From: JACDCA01 sp963810305
GTDB lineage: Bacteria; Acidobacteriota; Vicinamibacteria; Vicinamibacterales; 2-12-FULL-66-21
Assembly: GCA_963810305.1 (NCBI GenBank)
Contig: CAWEMY010000001.1
Span: 186,001-250,000 of the forward strand
Direction: 5' to 3'
DNA: 64,000 nt
Under the pieces are notes generated by a model that saw only the letters and a program-made list of their open reading frames with translations, was not told where the DNA came from and made no database searches. Both the position numbers and the translations under genes were made by a program. Each line of letters starts with the position of its first letter. The first letter of the stretch is position 1. Shown here piece by piece: positions 17,846 to 26,312 of the stretch.

Positions 17846-19212
17846 CGGTCGGATACAGCTCTGTCGGCCACCGCAAACAGGTGGCGGTCCGTGCGGATGA
17901 GAATCATTCCGCCGCTAATCGCCGGCGTAGCGAGCACGATCTCGCCGACCGTGTTTGCCGCGAGGAGTTCATATTCGCGACCTGCCCGGATTACGTACAC
18001 CTCTCCATCTTCGCTCGTGAGGTAGATACGCCCATGCGAGGCCACGGGAGATGCGCTGAAGGCCGCCCCGCTTGCCACTCGCTGTTGATAGACGCGTTCA
18101 CCCGACCGAGCCAAGTAGGCAGCGATCACCCCGTTATTGAGGCACACATACAGCAGGTCCCCAACGACGATCGGCGTCGGCAGGTACGGACCGCCTCGCG
18201 GCATGCTCCACGCAATGCCGCCATTCGACGTTTCACCGGGCTTGAGGGAAATATCGCCAGCCGCGTCCGGCCGGATCGCGTAAATCGGCTGAATCGGTCG
18301 GTAACCGCTGGTGACGAACACCAGTCCGTGGGCCGCTATCGGCGTCGGAGCCGTCAATTCCGAATTGCCGGAAAGTCGCCAGAGTTCTTTCCCGGTGTTT
18401 ACATCGTAGCCACGGATGGCTTCGGTGGCGTTGGTTACCACGATGGTTCGGCCACCAGCAGCGACGACCGTGGGCGTGCCCCAGGACGGCGTCTCCGGCC
18501 GCGGCGTGCGCCACACTTCGTTCCCTGTCTCCAGGCTGTACGCCGCGATGAACGAGTCCTCCTGGTTGTCGCACTGAACTATCGCCACGTTGCCATGTAT
18601 GACAGGAGAACTGGCGACCCCCCATTGGTAATCCGGATCGTAAGGCCAGCCGACATCGACAAGTCCCAAGTCGGCCCGCCATCGTAGCCGGCCGTCCATG
18701 TCGTACGCGTAGAGCCCCTCCGACCCGAAATAGACCACCACCGTGCGCCCATCGGTGACCGGAGTCGCCGACGCATGGCTGTTCTTGATGTGCCGTTTGA
18801 TTCTCGGAACACCTTCGTGCACGACCCGCTCCCAGAGGATCCTGCCCGTCTCCAAGTCAAAGCACATCAGCTTCCAACTGTGCTTTGGCTCCTCGCCGGC
18901 GGAGTCAACATTGGTGACTTCGCCGTCGCGCGCGACGACCTTCGGGCGGAAAATGCGGTCCCCAGTGCTCACTGCGGTCGTCACGAAGACGCGCGTGCCC
19001 CAGACCACGGGGCTGGAGTGGCCCAGCCCCGGCAGCGGCGTCGCCCAGGCGACGTTCTGTCGTCGCGGAACGTCCCACTTCACCGGGGGCGCGACACCGG
19101 CATCAGCTGGCTGACCGGACGCGCCAGGCCCGCGAAACGACGGCCAGTGCTGAGCGCGTGCGCCCGCGACGACCGACGCCGCAACGATCAGCGTGAGGAG
19201 TAAGACTCTCAT
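17842..19212 (-). CDS. Secreted PQQ-like beta-propeller protein (BamB-like repeats), 456 aa
   Basis: The signal peptide MRVLLLTLIVAASVVAGARA is followed by HWPSFRGPGASG, the entry motif of many secreted PQQ-binding-like propellers. Blade repeats recur, for example YAYDMDGRLRWRADLG, AAYSLETGNEVWRTPRP, RGYDVNTGKELWRLSG and SEDGEVYVIRAG. The family includes quinoprotein dehydrogenases and scaffold proteins; I see no cytochrome c motif or clear dehydrogenase active site, so a binding or scaffold role is more likely. It is translationally coupled to the SUMF1-domain gene. Confidence 0.88.
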   Translation of the reverse strand: MRVLLLTLIVAASVVAGARAQHWPSFRGPGASGQPADAGVAPPVKWDVPRRQNVAWATPLPGLGHSSPVVWGTRVFVTTAVSTGDRIFRPKVVARDGEVTNVDSAGEEPKHSWKLMCFDLETGRILWERVVHEGVPRIKRHIKNSHASATPVTDGRTVVVYFGSEGLYAYDMDGRLRWRADLGLVDVGWPYDPDYQWGVASSPVIHGNVAIVQCDNQEDSFIAAYSLETGNEVWRTPRPETPSWGTPTVVAAGGRTIVVTNATEAIRGYDVNTGKELWRLSGNSELTAPTPIAAHGLVFVTSGYRPIQPIYAIRPDAAGDISLKPGETSNGGIAWSMPRGGPYLPTPIVVGDLLYVCLNNGVIAAYLARSGERVYQQRVASGAAFSASPVASHGRIYLTSEDGEVYVIRAGREYELLAANTVGEIVLATPAISGGMILIRTDRHLFAVADRAVSDR

Positions 19213-19223
19213 GTGGAGCCGAT

Positions 19224-19613
19224 CTAACGAGTAGCCTTCGACGGCGGGGGCGGAAGCTTCCGGGGCAGCGGCGCTTCCTCCATCGCGGCCTGGTAGGCGA
19301 TCGACGCGAGCACTGTCGCGTGCTGCACCATGTCATCGCGCTGCACACGATCGAAGAAATCCATGTTCGAATGTGTTCGCTGCATCGTCTCTTTGTCTGC
19401 GAAGTGCGCGCGGACGTAGGCGCGAGAGCCGAGCAGGCCCTGTTCCTCACCACCCCACAAGGCGACACGGATCGTGCGACGCGGCTTGACGCGCGCAGCG
19501 GCCAGGATGCGCAGGGCCTCCATTACCGCGCCGCTGCCGGTCGCATTGTCAGTCGCTCCCGTGGCGGCGTGGGTGGAGTCCAGGTGAGCGCCCAGCAACA
19601 ATATAGAACGCAT
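19224..19613 (-). pseudogene. Remnant of an M28 (aminopeptidase Y-like) metallopeptidase
   Basis: The 129-residue frame begins at the first zinc motif (ILLLGAHLDSTHAATGATDN: His, and Asp in GATDNATGS) and carries the catalytic Glu pair in VALWGGEEQGLLGS. It then jumps from FADKETM straight to the C-terminal region QRTHSNMDFFDRVQRDDM (last zinc His) and ends PLPRKLPPPPSK. Intact secreted M28 enzymes have several hundred residues before the first motif and a sizeable segment between GLLGS and THSNMD; both are missing. The fragment is in frame but lacks a signal peptide and part of the fold, so it is probably inactive. Confidence 0.75.
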
Positions 19614-19640
19614 GCGATTGGTAAGCCGTGAAGATCCGAA

Positions 19641-20210
19641 CTACTTGTGGCCCCAAGGCGCCGGAGGGGCGGTCACTTCTCTGGAGAGATCGAATTCCAT
19701 GCGGAAGCGGCGATCCGTTCCTTCCCTCCGGAGGCCATACGCGAACACCTTGCCGGGAACCAGTTCAAGGAACCATATTGTCGGCGGACCGTTCGGCTTG
19801 TCCGTGGGAAACTGCTGGCGGACCGACGTACCGGCATCGATCGCGTAGCCGCCGTATTGCGTGACTGCGTCCTCGGTACCGTCCTCATGCCGGTGATCGT
19901 GTCTGAGGAGCAGTCCTTTGTTCGTGCGGGTGATCACCCACGACCTCGAGCGGTTTTCGCCGACGTGAAACGGAATGTAAACCGCGTCAGGTTCACACCG
20001 GCGAACGTGCATGACCAGTCGCTTGCCGGTGTAGGTGGTATTGCCGGGTGGTGCTTCGACCCCCTTACCCTCATACGCCTTGCCGCACAGGGCCGTCAGG
20101 CTCGCCCAGAACTGCTCCTGCTCTCTGGGGCGCGGCTGTGACGATGCCAGGACGAAGGCCGCCTCGAGGCCCAGAGCCAGGCAGCAGGTGATCGTACAGA
20201 TGCGGGTCAC
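19641..20210 (-). CDS. Secreted protein of unknown function, 189 aa
   Basis: A signal peptide (CTITCCLALGLEAAFVLASS) is followed by EQFWASLTALCGKAYEGK, which looks like a conserved N-terminal motif of an uncharacterised secreted family. Further on are RRCEPDAVYIPFHVGENRSR and LLRHDHRHEDGTED; the His/Asp-rich stretch may bind metal. I recognise no catalytic domain. It follows the TonB receptor gene on the same strand, 69 bases away. Confidence 0.7.
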   Translation of the reverse strand: MTRICTITCCLALGLEAAFVLASSQPRPREQEQFWASLTALCGKAYEGKGVEAPPGNTTYTGKRLVMHVRRCEPDAVYIPFHVGENRSRSWVITRTNKGLLLRHDHRHEDGTEDAVTQYGGYAIDAGTSVRQQFPTDKPNGPPTIWFLELVPGKVFAYGLRREGTDRRFRMEFDLSREVTAPPAPWGHK

Positions 20211-20244
20211 ACGGTTTTCTCCTGGACCCGGAAGAGAAACGGGA

Positions 20245-20268
20245 TGATGCCGGCGGAATAACCGGCAT
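20245..20268. terminator. Hairpin after the TonB receptor gene
   Basis: Eight-base arms GATGCCGG (20245-20252) and CCGGCATC (20261-20268) surround an 8-base loop, 12 bases beyond the receptor stop. No T-run follows on the minus strand, so it may be an mRNA-stabilising hairpin rather than a full intrinsic terminator. Confidence 0.45.
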
Positions 20269-20279
20269 CACCCTGAACT

Positions 20280-23234
20280 CTAGAACGTGAACCGGAGGCC
20301 AAGTTGCGCCTGACGCACCTGGTTGATGACGCGCGTTCGCTGGCCAAATGTCGAGCCCGCGCCCGGCACGCTGAAGTCAGGCTTGGCCGGGATGGATCCG
20401 TCGGCATTCACGCGCCACGGATATGTCCCGTAGCCCGTCTGGACCGCGAACTGCTCCCAGTTGAAGATGTTGAAAACGTCGGCGGACAGCTGCAGCCGAC
20501 GCACGGCGCCGAGATTGAAAGAGCGCGTGAGACGCAGGTCTATCGTTTTCGAGCCCTCGCTCAGGAACGATCCGCGCTCCAGATATTCTGGCGGCCGCAT
20601 CTGGCAGCCGATGAGCCCGAAACAGTTGTTTGGCCCGTTATAAGTCACGTTGGCGGTGCGTCCGGACTGGTAGACGAAGATCCCGGAGAACTGCCAGTTT
20701 CGCAGCAGCGGCGTCGTGCCGAATGCCATGTCCCAGATTGCGTTGGCGACAAAACGGTGTGGAGTGTGATTCGCCGCGTAACCGTCGTCAAAACCGATGT
20801 CGTCAGGAATCGTCGTGCCTCCGAACTGCTCACCGTTGCCTTTCGCCACTGAGCCCGTGTAGGCGACATCGAACCCGAACGAGTCGCTGAACCGGCGTTG
20901 CAGCGTCAGCGCAACACCGTGATAGTTCGAGTAGCCGCGCGGTTCATAGATATTGATCCGGTTGTAGGTCGGGTCTATGATCCGAGTGCGATCGTAGTAG
21001 TATCCGCCTCCCGGAGGCGCCACCAGCCCATTGGGCATCGCTTGCCCTTCGCTGAACAAAATCGGCGGCGCGTAGTTCACGTCACGCCCGACGCCTTCGT
21101 GACGACTCCCGACATAGAGATAGCTCGCCTTGACGGCAAAGTTACTGGCCAGCTGATGCTGCACTCCGACCGATGCCTGGTATGAGTACGGACTGTCGAG
21201 ATCGGGGGATGCGACGCCTGGTGCGAGGTCGATCGGCCCGACACCCGGCGTTGCCTGCAGTTCGGCTTCGCTGGGTCTGTTGTCACGGCCATCCATGTTG
21301 TTGCCGTACTTCAGCCAGAGCGAGCGGGCAGCCGCGCCATCGACCGTGTACTGCCGACGCGCCTGCGCCTGGCGGTTATTCTGCAGGAGCGAACCAAAAA
21401 TCTGCCCGTAGAAAACGCCGCCCGCCGCGTGCAGTGCGGTGCGAGGCGAAAACGCGTAAGCGGCCCCCAGCCGCGGGCCAAAATTGTTCTTGTCCGGGTG
21501 GGGGTCCCTCTCGAACACGCGCTTGTATGCTTCGAGGTCGTATCGCAGCCCCGCATTGAGCGTGAGCTTGCTGTTGACGCGATACTGGTCCTGGATGTAG
21601 CCCGCCAGAATGTGGACGTCGTTCGGAATCAACGTGTCGCCATATCCGAACAGCATGGACTGCGGGGTACCGGCGAAGAAGGCGGCTTTGGTCGCAAACA
21701 CAATCTCCGGCTTCCGGTACGCGTCGTAGTTCCACTCGTCGTTCTCCAGCTGGTAGTCGAAGCCGAGCTTCACGTTGTGCTTCGTCCCCATCCACGAGAG
21801 ATTGTTGGTCACGCCTACCGAGCGACGGTTGACGTAATCGGCCGCCCGCCAGTTGTAATAGTAATTGCCCACATTGGTCACTTTGACATTCGCAGGCTGA
21901 TCCTGTGGGCTCTCGCGAATATCGTCGAACGCGTTGAATCGCAGGCGGAGCTCATTGACCATATTCCCGCGCATGGTGTGATTCCATCCGGCGAATGCGG
22001 TGTGGCCGGTGAAGTAGCGCGTGGAGAAGCTGCTCGGGTGATCCAGCCCCGGTCCAGCACTTCCGAAAGTCGTCGTGTCCCCTAGAAAGGTGCTGTCGAA
22101 GTAGTCATAGCGAAAGACGAGCTGACTGTTGTTGCCGAGGTTGTGATCGAGCTTTCCGGTGAGCTTTATCGACGTGTCGATGGCGTTCAGCGCGCCGGAC
22201 GCCGCGGACAAGCCCAGCGCAGCGGCTACCTCAGGATCGGAGGATGTGACTGTCGTCCGCTCGTAATTCTGCCGCTCCACGGTGCCAAAATAGAACGTTC
22301 TGTTCTTCCGGATGGGACCGCCGACTGATCCACCCCACTGCCGCCGGAAAAACGGCGGGTTGGTCACACCCCGGGACTTCGTAATGCTGTCAGTCGCATC
22401 CCATGCGTCGTCGCGGAAGTACCCGTAGCCCGACCCGCGCAGCGTGTTGGTGCCTGACTTGAGGTAAATGTTGACGACGCCGCCACTGGCACGGCCGAAC
22501 TCGGCCGGGAAGGAATTCGCGATGACCTGGAACTCCTGCACCGCCTCCTGGCTGTAATCGTTTCGGGGAGCCGCATAGAACTGATCGTCGGCGTTGGCAC
22601 CGTCGATGTTCTGCGCGGTCTGCGTAGAGGCGGTTGCTCCGACACTCAGATTCTGGCTGCTGGTGCCGCCGCCGAAGCCGGTCGTGCCGCTGGACACGAC
22701 ACCGGCGGTCAGCAGCACGAAATCATTCAACGTACGGCCGTTCACCGGCAGGTTTTCGATCTGCTTCGTGGTCACATAGTTCGCCACCTCGGAGCTCGTC
22801 GTCTCAATGAGCGGGGCCCCGCCGCTGACGGTGACCTCCTCACGCAGGCTCGCCACCTTGAGCTCGGCACCGACTTCCAGGTCCTGACCGACGATGAAGG
22901 TCAATGGGCCTTGTTTGACAATGCCGAATCCTGCAAGCTCGAACGTCAGTAGATACCGGCCGGGCTGGAGGGAAAGAATACGATACAGCCCGATCTCGTT
23001 TGTGGTCGCCGTCCGGACAACGCCGGTCTCCACGTTCGTGGCGGTGACGGTGACACCAGGGATGGCACCTTTGCTTTCGTCCGTGACGAGCCCTGAGACC
23101 GAAGCCGCACCGACCCCCGACTGCGCTTCCGCGGCGGCCGCACCGGTTCCCAGCACCGCGAGCACAGCGACTACCGCCGCTGCCGGCTTGAATAGACGAC
23201 GCGCCGCGAGAGTTCTTACTGCTGTGAGGATCAT
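20280..23234 (-). CDS. TonB-dependent receptor with N-terminal carboxypeptidase-regulatory domain, about 984 aa
   Basis: Outer-membrane transporter. I chose the ATG complementary to 23232-23234 (MILTAVRTLAARRLF) because GGAAGGAGTAGCC precedes it; an in-frame ATG twelve codons upstream lacks such a site. After the signal peptide comes a carboxypeptidase-regulatory beta-sandwich (VSGLVTDESKGAIPGVTVTA, then GLYRILSLQPGRYLLTFE). The plug has the features of Oar-like receptors (ENLPVNGRTLNDFVLLTAGV; GRASGGVVNIYLKSGTN), and a long barrel ends QVRQAQLGLRFTF. It follows the amidohydrolase genes on the same strand, 32 bases after the nearer one, suggesting import of a substrate or product of those enzymes. 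Confidence 0.92.
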   Translation of the reverse strand: MILTAVRTLAARRLFKPAAAVVAVLAVLGTGAAAAEAQSGVGAASVSGLVTDESKGAIPGVTVTATNVETGVVRTATTNEIGLYRILSLQPGRYLLTFELAGFGIVKQGPLTFIVGQDLEVGAELKVASLREEVTVSGGAPLIETTSSEVANYVTTKQIENLPVNGRTLNDFVLLTAGVVSSGTTGFGGGTSSQNLSVGATASTQTAQNIDGANADDQFYAAPRNDYSQEAVQEFQVIANSFPAEFGRASGGVVNIYLKSGTNTLRGSGYGYFRDDAWDATDSITKSRGVTNPPFFRRQWGGSVGGPIRKNRTFYFGTVERQNYERTTVTSSDPEVAAALGLSAASGALNAIDTSIKLTGKLDHNLGNNSQLVFRYDYFDSTFLGDTTTFGSAGPGLDHPSSFSTRYFTGHTAFAGWNHTMRGNMVNELRLRFNAFDDIRESPQDQPANVKVTNVGNYYYNWRAADYVNRRSVGVTNNLSWMGTKHNVKLGFDYQLENDEWNYDAYRKPEIVFATKAAFFAGTPQSMLFGYGDTLIPNDVHILAGYIQDQYRVNSKLTLNAGLRYDLEAYKRVFERDPHPDKNNFGPRLGAAYAFSPRTALHAAGGVFYGQIFGSLLQNNRQAQARRQYTVDGAAARSLWLKYGNNMDGRDNRPSEAELQATPGVGPIDLAPGVASPDLDSPYSYQASVGVQHQLASNFAVKASYLYVGSRHEGVGRDVNYAPPILFSEGQAMPNGLVAPPGGGYYYDRTRIIDPTYNRINIYEPRGYSNYHGVALTLQRRFSDSFGFDVAYTGSVAKGNGEQFGGTTIPDDIGFDDGYAANHTPHRFVANAIWDMAFGTTPLLRNWQFSGIFVYQSGRTANVTYNGPNNCFGLIGCQMRPPEYLERGSFLSEGSKTIDLRLTRSFNLGAVRRLQLSADVFNIFNWEQFAVQTGYGTYPWRVNADGSIPAKPDFSVPGAGSTFGQRTRVINQVRQAQLGLRFTF

Positions 23235-23266
23235 GGCTACTCCTTCCAACGCAAAATCACCTGTCT

Positions 23267-24709
23267 TCATGGAAACCGTGAAGTTGCCGTGCGAGGCGTT
23301 CCCGCGGTGGCAGCGTCACCCTTGAACACAATGCCGTCCCGGACGACGACGCTCACCCGATGCATCACGGCCATATCGAAGAGCGGATTGCCGTCGACGG
23401 CAATGATGTCGGCAACCTTGCCGACCTCGATGGATCCATACTTCTGATCCATCCTGAGGAACTGTGCGGGCGCTCGGGTCGAAGCGACGATGACATCCAT
23501 CGGGTCCATGCCGAGACGATTCATCCAGACCATCTCTCTCGCGGCCGCTGTGCTGTGGAAATTGAGCGGCGTACCGGCTTCGGTGCCCATCAGGATTCGC
23601 ACGCCGGCATCCAGCAGCTGCTTGAAGCGCGCTTGCGTGCGCCCCTTGTTCGCCGTTTTCGCGCCGTCGAAGTAACGCAGATTCGTGTAGTCCCTTGCGC
23701 TGCGGCGGATGAGATCGGCAAACTCAGTGGGGAAAAACGCGAGCGCGGCGGGGTCCTCGAGCCTTTCCGGGAACTCCTCCGTTTCCTTGTAGACCAACCC
23801 GACGTTCAGCGTCGGTACGACCGCCAGCCTCGATGAGGCCAGAAGGTCGAGCGTTTCCGCGGTGTACCGGTCGCCGGTCGTCGCACCCATGTGCTCCATG
23901 GAATCGATTCCGGCCGCTATTCGCATCGCCAGATCTGCGTGGCCGCGCACATGCGACGCGACGTGCTTGCCACGCTTGTGGGCCTCCTCGACGATGGCCT
24001 TGACCATTCCCGCTTCCAGATTGTTGTACGCCTTGATCAAGTCGACTTTGTGCACGTCGAGGAGATTGATCGCCGCCGCGCGGGCGCCCTCGGCGGTGTT
24101 GACGTTGATCGTGTGAAAGAGCTTGTCGGTAAGCGCAGGATCCCCATAGTTGATCCAGGGCCCGGACACGAGCCGGCGAGAGCCCTGTATCTCGCCGCGG
24201 TTGATGGCATCCCTGATGTAAAGGTCCGCGTCGAGAAAACCTCCGACCTCGCGCGCCATGGTGACGCCGGCCATCAACTGGTGTTTCTCGCTGGCGCCAA
24301 CGAACTCCTTGAATCGTGCCTTCGAGAGCGGATGCCAGCCGCCTTCCGGAACGACCGGCGCCGCGCCGAAGAACCGGCTGTCGTAGACACCCGCACCGAC
24401 GATGTCGCTGTGCGAATGCATGTCGATGAGGCCGGGCATGACCGTCTTGCCGCGCGCGTCGATCACACGCGCGCCAGCCGGAACCTTGAGGCTGTCGACG
24501 GTGCCGATCGCCTTGATAATTTCGTTCTCGACCAGCACGACAGAGTGATGGATGGGCTGACCGCCGTGACCGGTGATGAGCATGCCGCCGACGAAAGCCA
24601 GCATCCCGGACGCCCGTTTAGGGGGCTGGGTCTGTTCGACGGCGTTCGCTGGCGGTTGCAGAGCGAGCGTAAAGGCCAGGGCCGGCAATATCGCAAACAA
24701 GCGTTTCAT
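23267..24709 (-). CDS. Secreted amidohydrolase (imidazolonepropionase/prolidase-like M38), 480 aa
   Basis: After the signal peptide (MKRLFAILPALAFTLALQPP) comes the beta-sandwich start FVGGMLITGHGGQPIHHSVV, then the metal motif PGLIDMHSHSDIVGAG (HxH). The likely bridging lysine is in VDLIKAYNN, and further metal ligands are in HVASHVRGH and SMEHMG. The final motif reads MGTEAGTPLNFH: the acidic residue is Glu where these enzymes usually have Asp (GTDAG). It is a close paralogue of the next gene and was probably tandemly duplicated. Peptide, lactam or acyl-amino-acid hydrolysis is possible; the substrate is unknown. Confidence 0.88.
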   Translation of the reverse strand: MKRLFAILPALAFTLALQPPANAVEQTQPPKRASGMLAFVGGMLITGHGGQPIHHSVVLVENEIIKAIGTVDSLKVPAGARVIDARGKTVMPGLIDMHSHSDIVGAGVYDSRFFGAAPVVPEGGWHPLSKARFKEFVGASEKHQLMAGVTMAREVGGFLDADLYIRDAINRGEIQGSRRLVSGPWINYGDPALTDKLFHTINVNTAEGARAAAINLLDVHKVDLIKAYNNLEAGMVKAIVEEAHKRGKHVASHVRGHADLAMRIAAGIDSMEHMGATTGDRYTAETLDLLASSRLAVVPTLNVGLVYKETEEFPERLEDPAALAFFPTEFADLIRRSARDYTNLRYFDGAKTANKGRTQARFKQLLDAGVRILMGTEAGTPLNFHSTAAAREMVWMNRLGMDPMDVIVASTRAPAQFLRMDQKYGSIEVGKVADIIAVDGNPLFDMAVMHRVSVVVRDGIVFKGDAATAGTPRTATSRFP

Positions 24710-24733
24710 CGATGTCTCCTCGTTGAGCGTGGT

Positions 24734-26125
24734 TCAGCGGCGCGTCTCGGTGGTCGCCGAACCGGCGGGCACGGTCGCGGCCTTGTAAAGAACCCCCTCC
24801 TTCATCACCACGCTGACCCTGTGCATGACCGCCATATCGTGCAGGGGATTGCCGTCGACGGCGATGATGTCGGCGAGCTTGCCGACTTCGATCGAACCGA
24901 TCTGACGATCCAGGCGGAGGAACTGGGCGGGCCGGCGCGTGGAGGCGAGGATCACGTCCATCGCAGGCATCCCCAGTCGGTTCATCCACACCATCTCGCG
25001 CGGCGCAGCCGAATGATGGAAGTTCAGCGGTGTGCCCGCCTCAGTGCCCATAAGGATCCGGACACCGGCGTCGACGAGCTGCTTGAACAGGTGGGGCACG
25101 TGGGCACCCCCGCGTCGCTTCTCGTCGAAGTAACGCAGGTGGCTGTAGTTCTTGACCGACTTCCGGATCACGTCCTGAAATTCGGCCGGAAAGAAAGCGA
25201 GTTCCTCAGGGTTCTCGAGACGTTCCGGAAACGCCTCGGTCTCGTCGTACACCAGGCCGACGTTGAGCGTGGGCACGATCGCGATTCCGGATTGAGCGAT
25301 ATGCGACAGCATCTCCGGCGTGTAGCTTGCGCCGGCGGCGCCGGTCCGGCCCAGCCCAATATGTTCGATCGAATCCACGCCCGCTCGCATCCGCATCTTC
25401 ATGTCGTCGACGCTGTCGGCATGCGCCGCGACGTGCTTGTTGCGTTTGTGCGCCTCGTCGACGATCGCCTTGACCATGTCTTCAGTCAGATTCGGGTACG
25501 CCTTTATCAGATCGACACCGGCGTCGAGCAATTTGATCGCCGCCTGACGGGCACCCTGAGTCGAATTGACGTTGATGGTGTGGTGGCGTTTCTCGCCTTC
25601 CGCAGGTTCGCCGAAGTTGATCCACGGGCCGGAAACGAACCGACGGGGGCCGGGGAAGTCGCCGCGGTTGATCGAGTCGCGAATGTAAAGGTCTGTTTCG
25701 AGAAATCCGCCGACCTCACGGGCGGTCGTCACTCCGGACATCAGGAGATGCTTCTCCATCGCCGGGACGAACTCCTTAAAACGGACCTTCGAAATCGGAT
25801 GCCACTCGTCGTAGGCGCCGGCGCCGACGATGTCGCTGTGGGCATGCATGTCGATCAGACCCGGCAGAACCGTCTTGCCGCGAGCGTCAACGACGGCCGC
25901 ACCAGCAGGCACTGGAAGGTTGTCAGCCGTCCCTACCGCCTTGATCGTCTTGCCTTCGACGAGGACGACGGAGTGATGGACCGGCCGACCTCCATGGCCG
26001 TCGACGAGCATTCCCCCGACGATTGCGGTGATGGAGCTGCCGGATGACGGCTTCTGTGCTGTGACGGGAGCCAGCGCCCACCACATCCCACAGACCAGCG
26101 CCAAAACCGTAATCTGCAAACGCAT
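24734..26125 (-). CDS. Secreted amidohydrolase, paralogue of the preceding gene, about 463 aa
   Basis: I chose the ATG complementary to 26123-26125 (MRLQITVLALVCGMWW), which follows CGGAGGTAAC. It aligns along its whole length with the downstream paralogue: VGGMLVDGHGGRPVHHSVVL, LPGLIDMHAHSDIVGAG, VDLIKAYPNL, HVAAHADSVDDM and SIEHIG are all shared, as is the unusual MGTEAGTPLNFH with Glu in the usual Asp position. It lacks the extra segment around residue 115 seen in the other copy. It is the first gene of the unit amidohydrolase-amidohydrolase-TonB receptor and is divergent from the HTH-cupin regulator. Confidence 0.88.
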   Translation of the reverse strand: MRLQITVLALVCGMWWALAPVTAQKPSSGSSITAIVGGMLVDGHGGRPVHHSVVLVEGKTIKAVGTADNLPVPAGAAVVDARGKTVLPGLIDMHAHSDIVGAGAYDEWHPISKVRFKEFVPAMEKHLLMSGVTTAREVGGFLETDLYIRDSINRGDFPGPRRFVSGPWINFGEPAEGEKRHHTINVNSTQGARQAAIKLLDAGVDLIKAYPNLTEDMVKAIVDEAHKRNKHVAAHADSVDDMKMRMRAGVDSIEHIGLGRTGAAGASYTPEMLSHIAQSGIAIVPTLNVGLVYDETEAFPERLENPEELAFFPAEFQDVIRKSVKNYSHLRYFDEKRRGGAHVPHLFKQLVDAGVRILMGTEAGTPLNFHHSAAPREMVWMNRLGMPAMDVILASTRRPAQFLRLDRQIGSIEVGKLADIIAVDGNPLHDMAVMHRVSVVMKEGVLYKAATVPAGSATTETRR

Positions 26126-26155
26126 GTTACCTCCGAGGTTGTAAAAAGTAGGCCA

Positions 26156-26184
26156 ATTAGGATCCATTTAGGCTCGATTGTCAA
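26156..26184 (-). promoter_or_regulatory. Sigma70-type promoter for the amidohydrolase/TonB unit
   Basis: On the minus strand a perfect -35 box TTGACA (complement of 26179-26184) is followed after exactly 17 bases by CCTAAT (complement of 26156-26161; four of six matches to TATAAT). The first gene starts at 26125. The surrounding sequence is unusually AT-rich for this window. Confidence 0.6.
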
Positions 26185-26185
26185 T

Positions 26186-26198
26186 ATTTTCCGAAAAT
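26186..26198. promoter_or_regulatory. Candidate operator: 13-bp inverted repeat ATTTTCCGAAAAT
   Basis: Six-base perfect arms around a single C lie immediately upstream of the -35 box of the amidohydrolase promoter, in the 187-base region shared with the divergent regulator gene. A second small inverted repeat, GAGTC-GA-GACTC, is at 26240-26251. Either could bind the regulator encoded from 26313; this is inferred from position and symmetry. Confidence 0.45.
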
Positions 26199-26312
26199 GA
26201 CCATTAAAGGCGTAAGATTCAAGAATTTTTACACTTCTTGAGTCGAGACTCTCGCAGGTAAGATCGGCGTCTCGGGCGGCGCGTGTGGGCACGTGCAATC
26301 AGACAGGAGTGC

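Noticed and set aside
23891..26047. 718-residue plus-strand frame spanning both amidohydrolase genes
   Set aside because: It exists because the two paralogues share codon pattern; the antisense product even repeats itself. The minus strand has two complete enzymes with ribosome binding sites.
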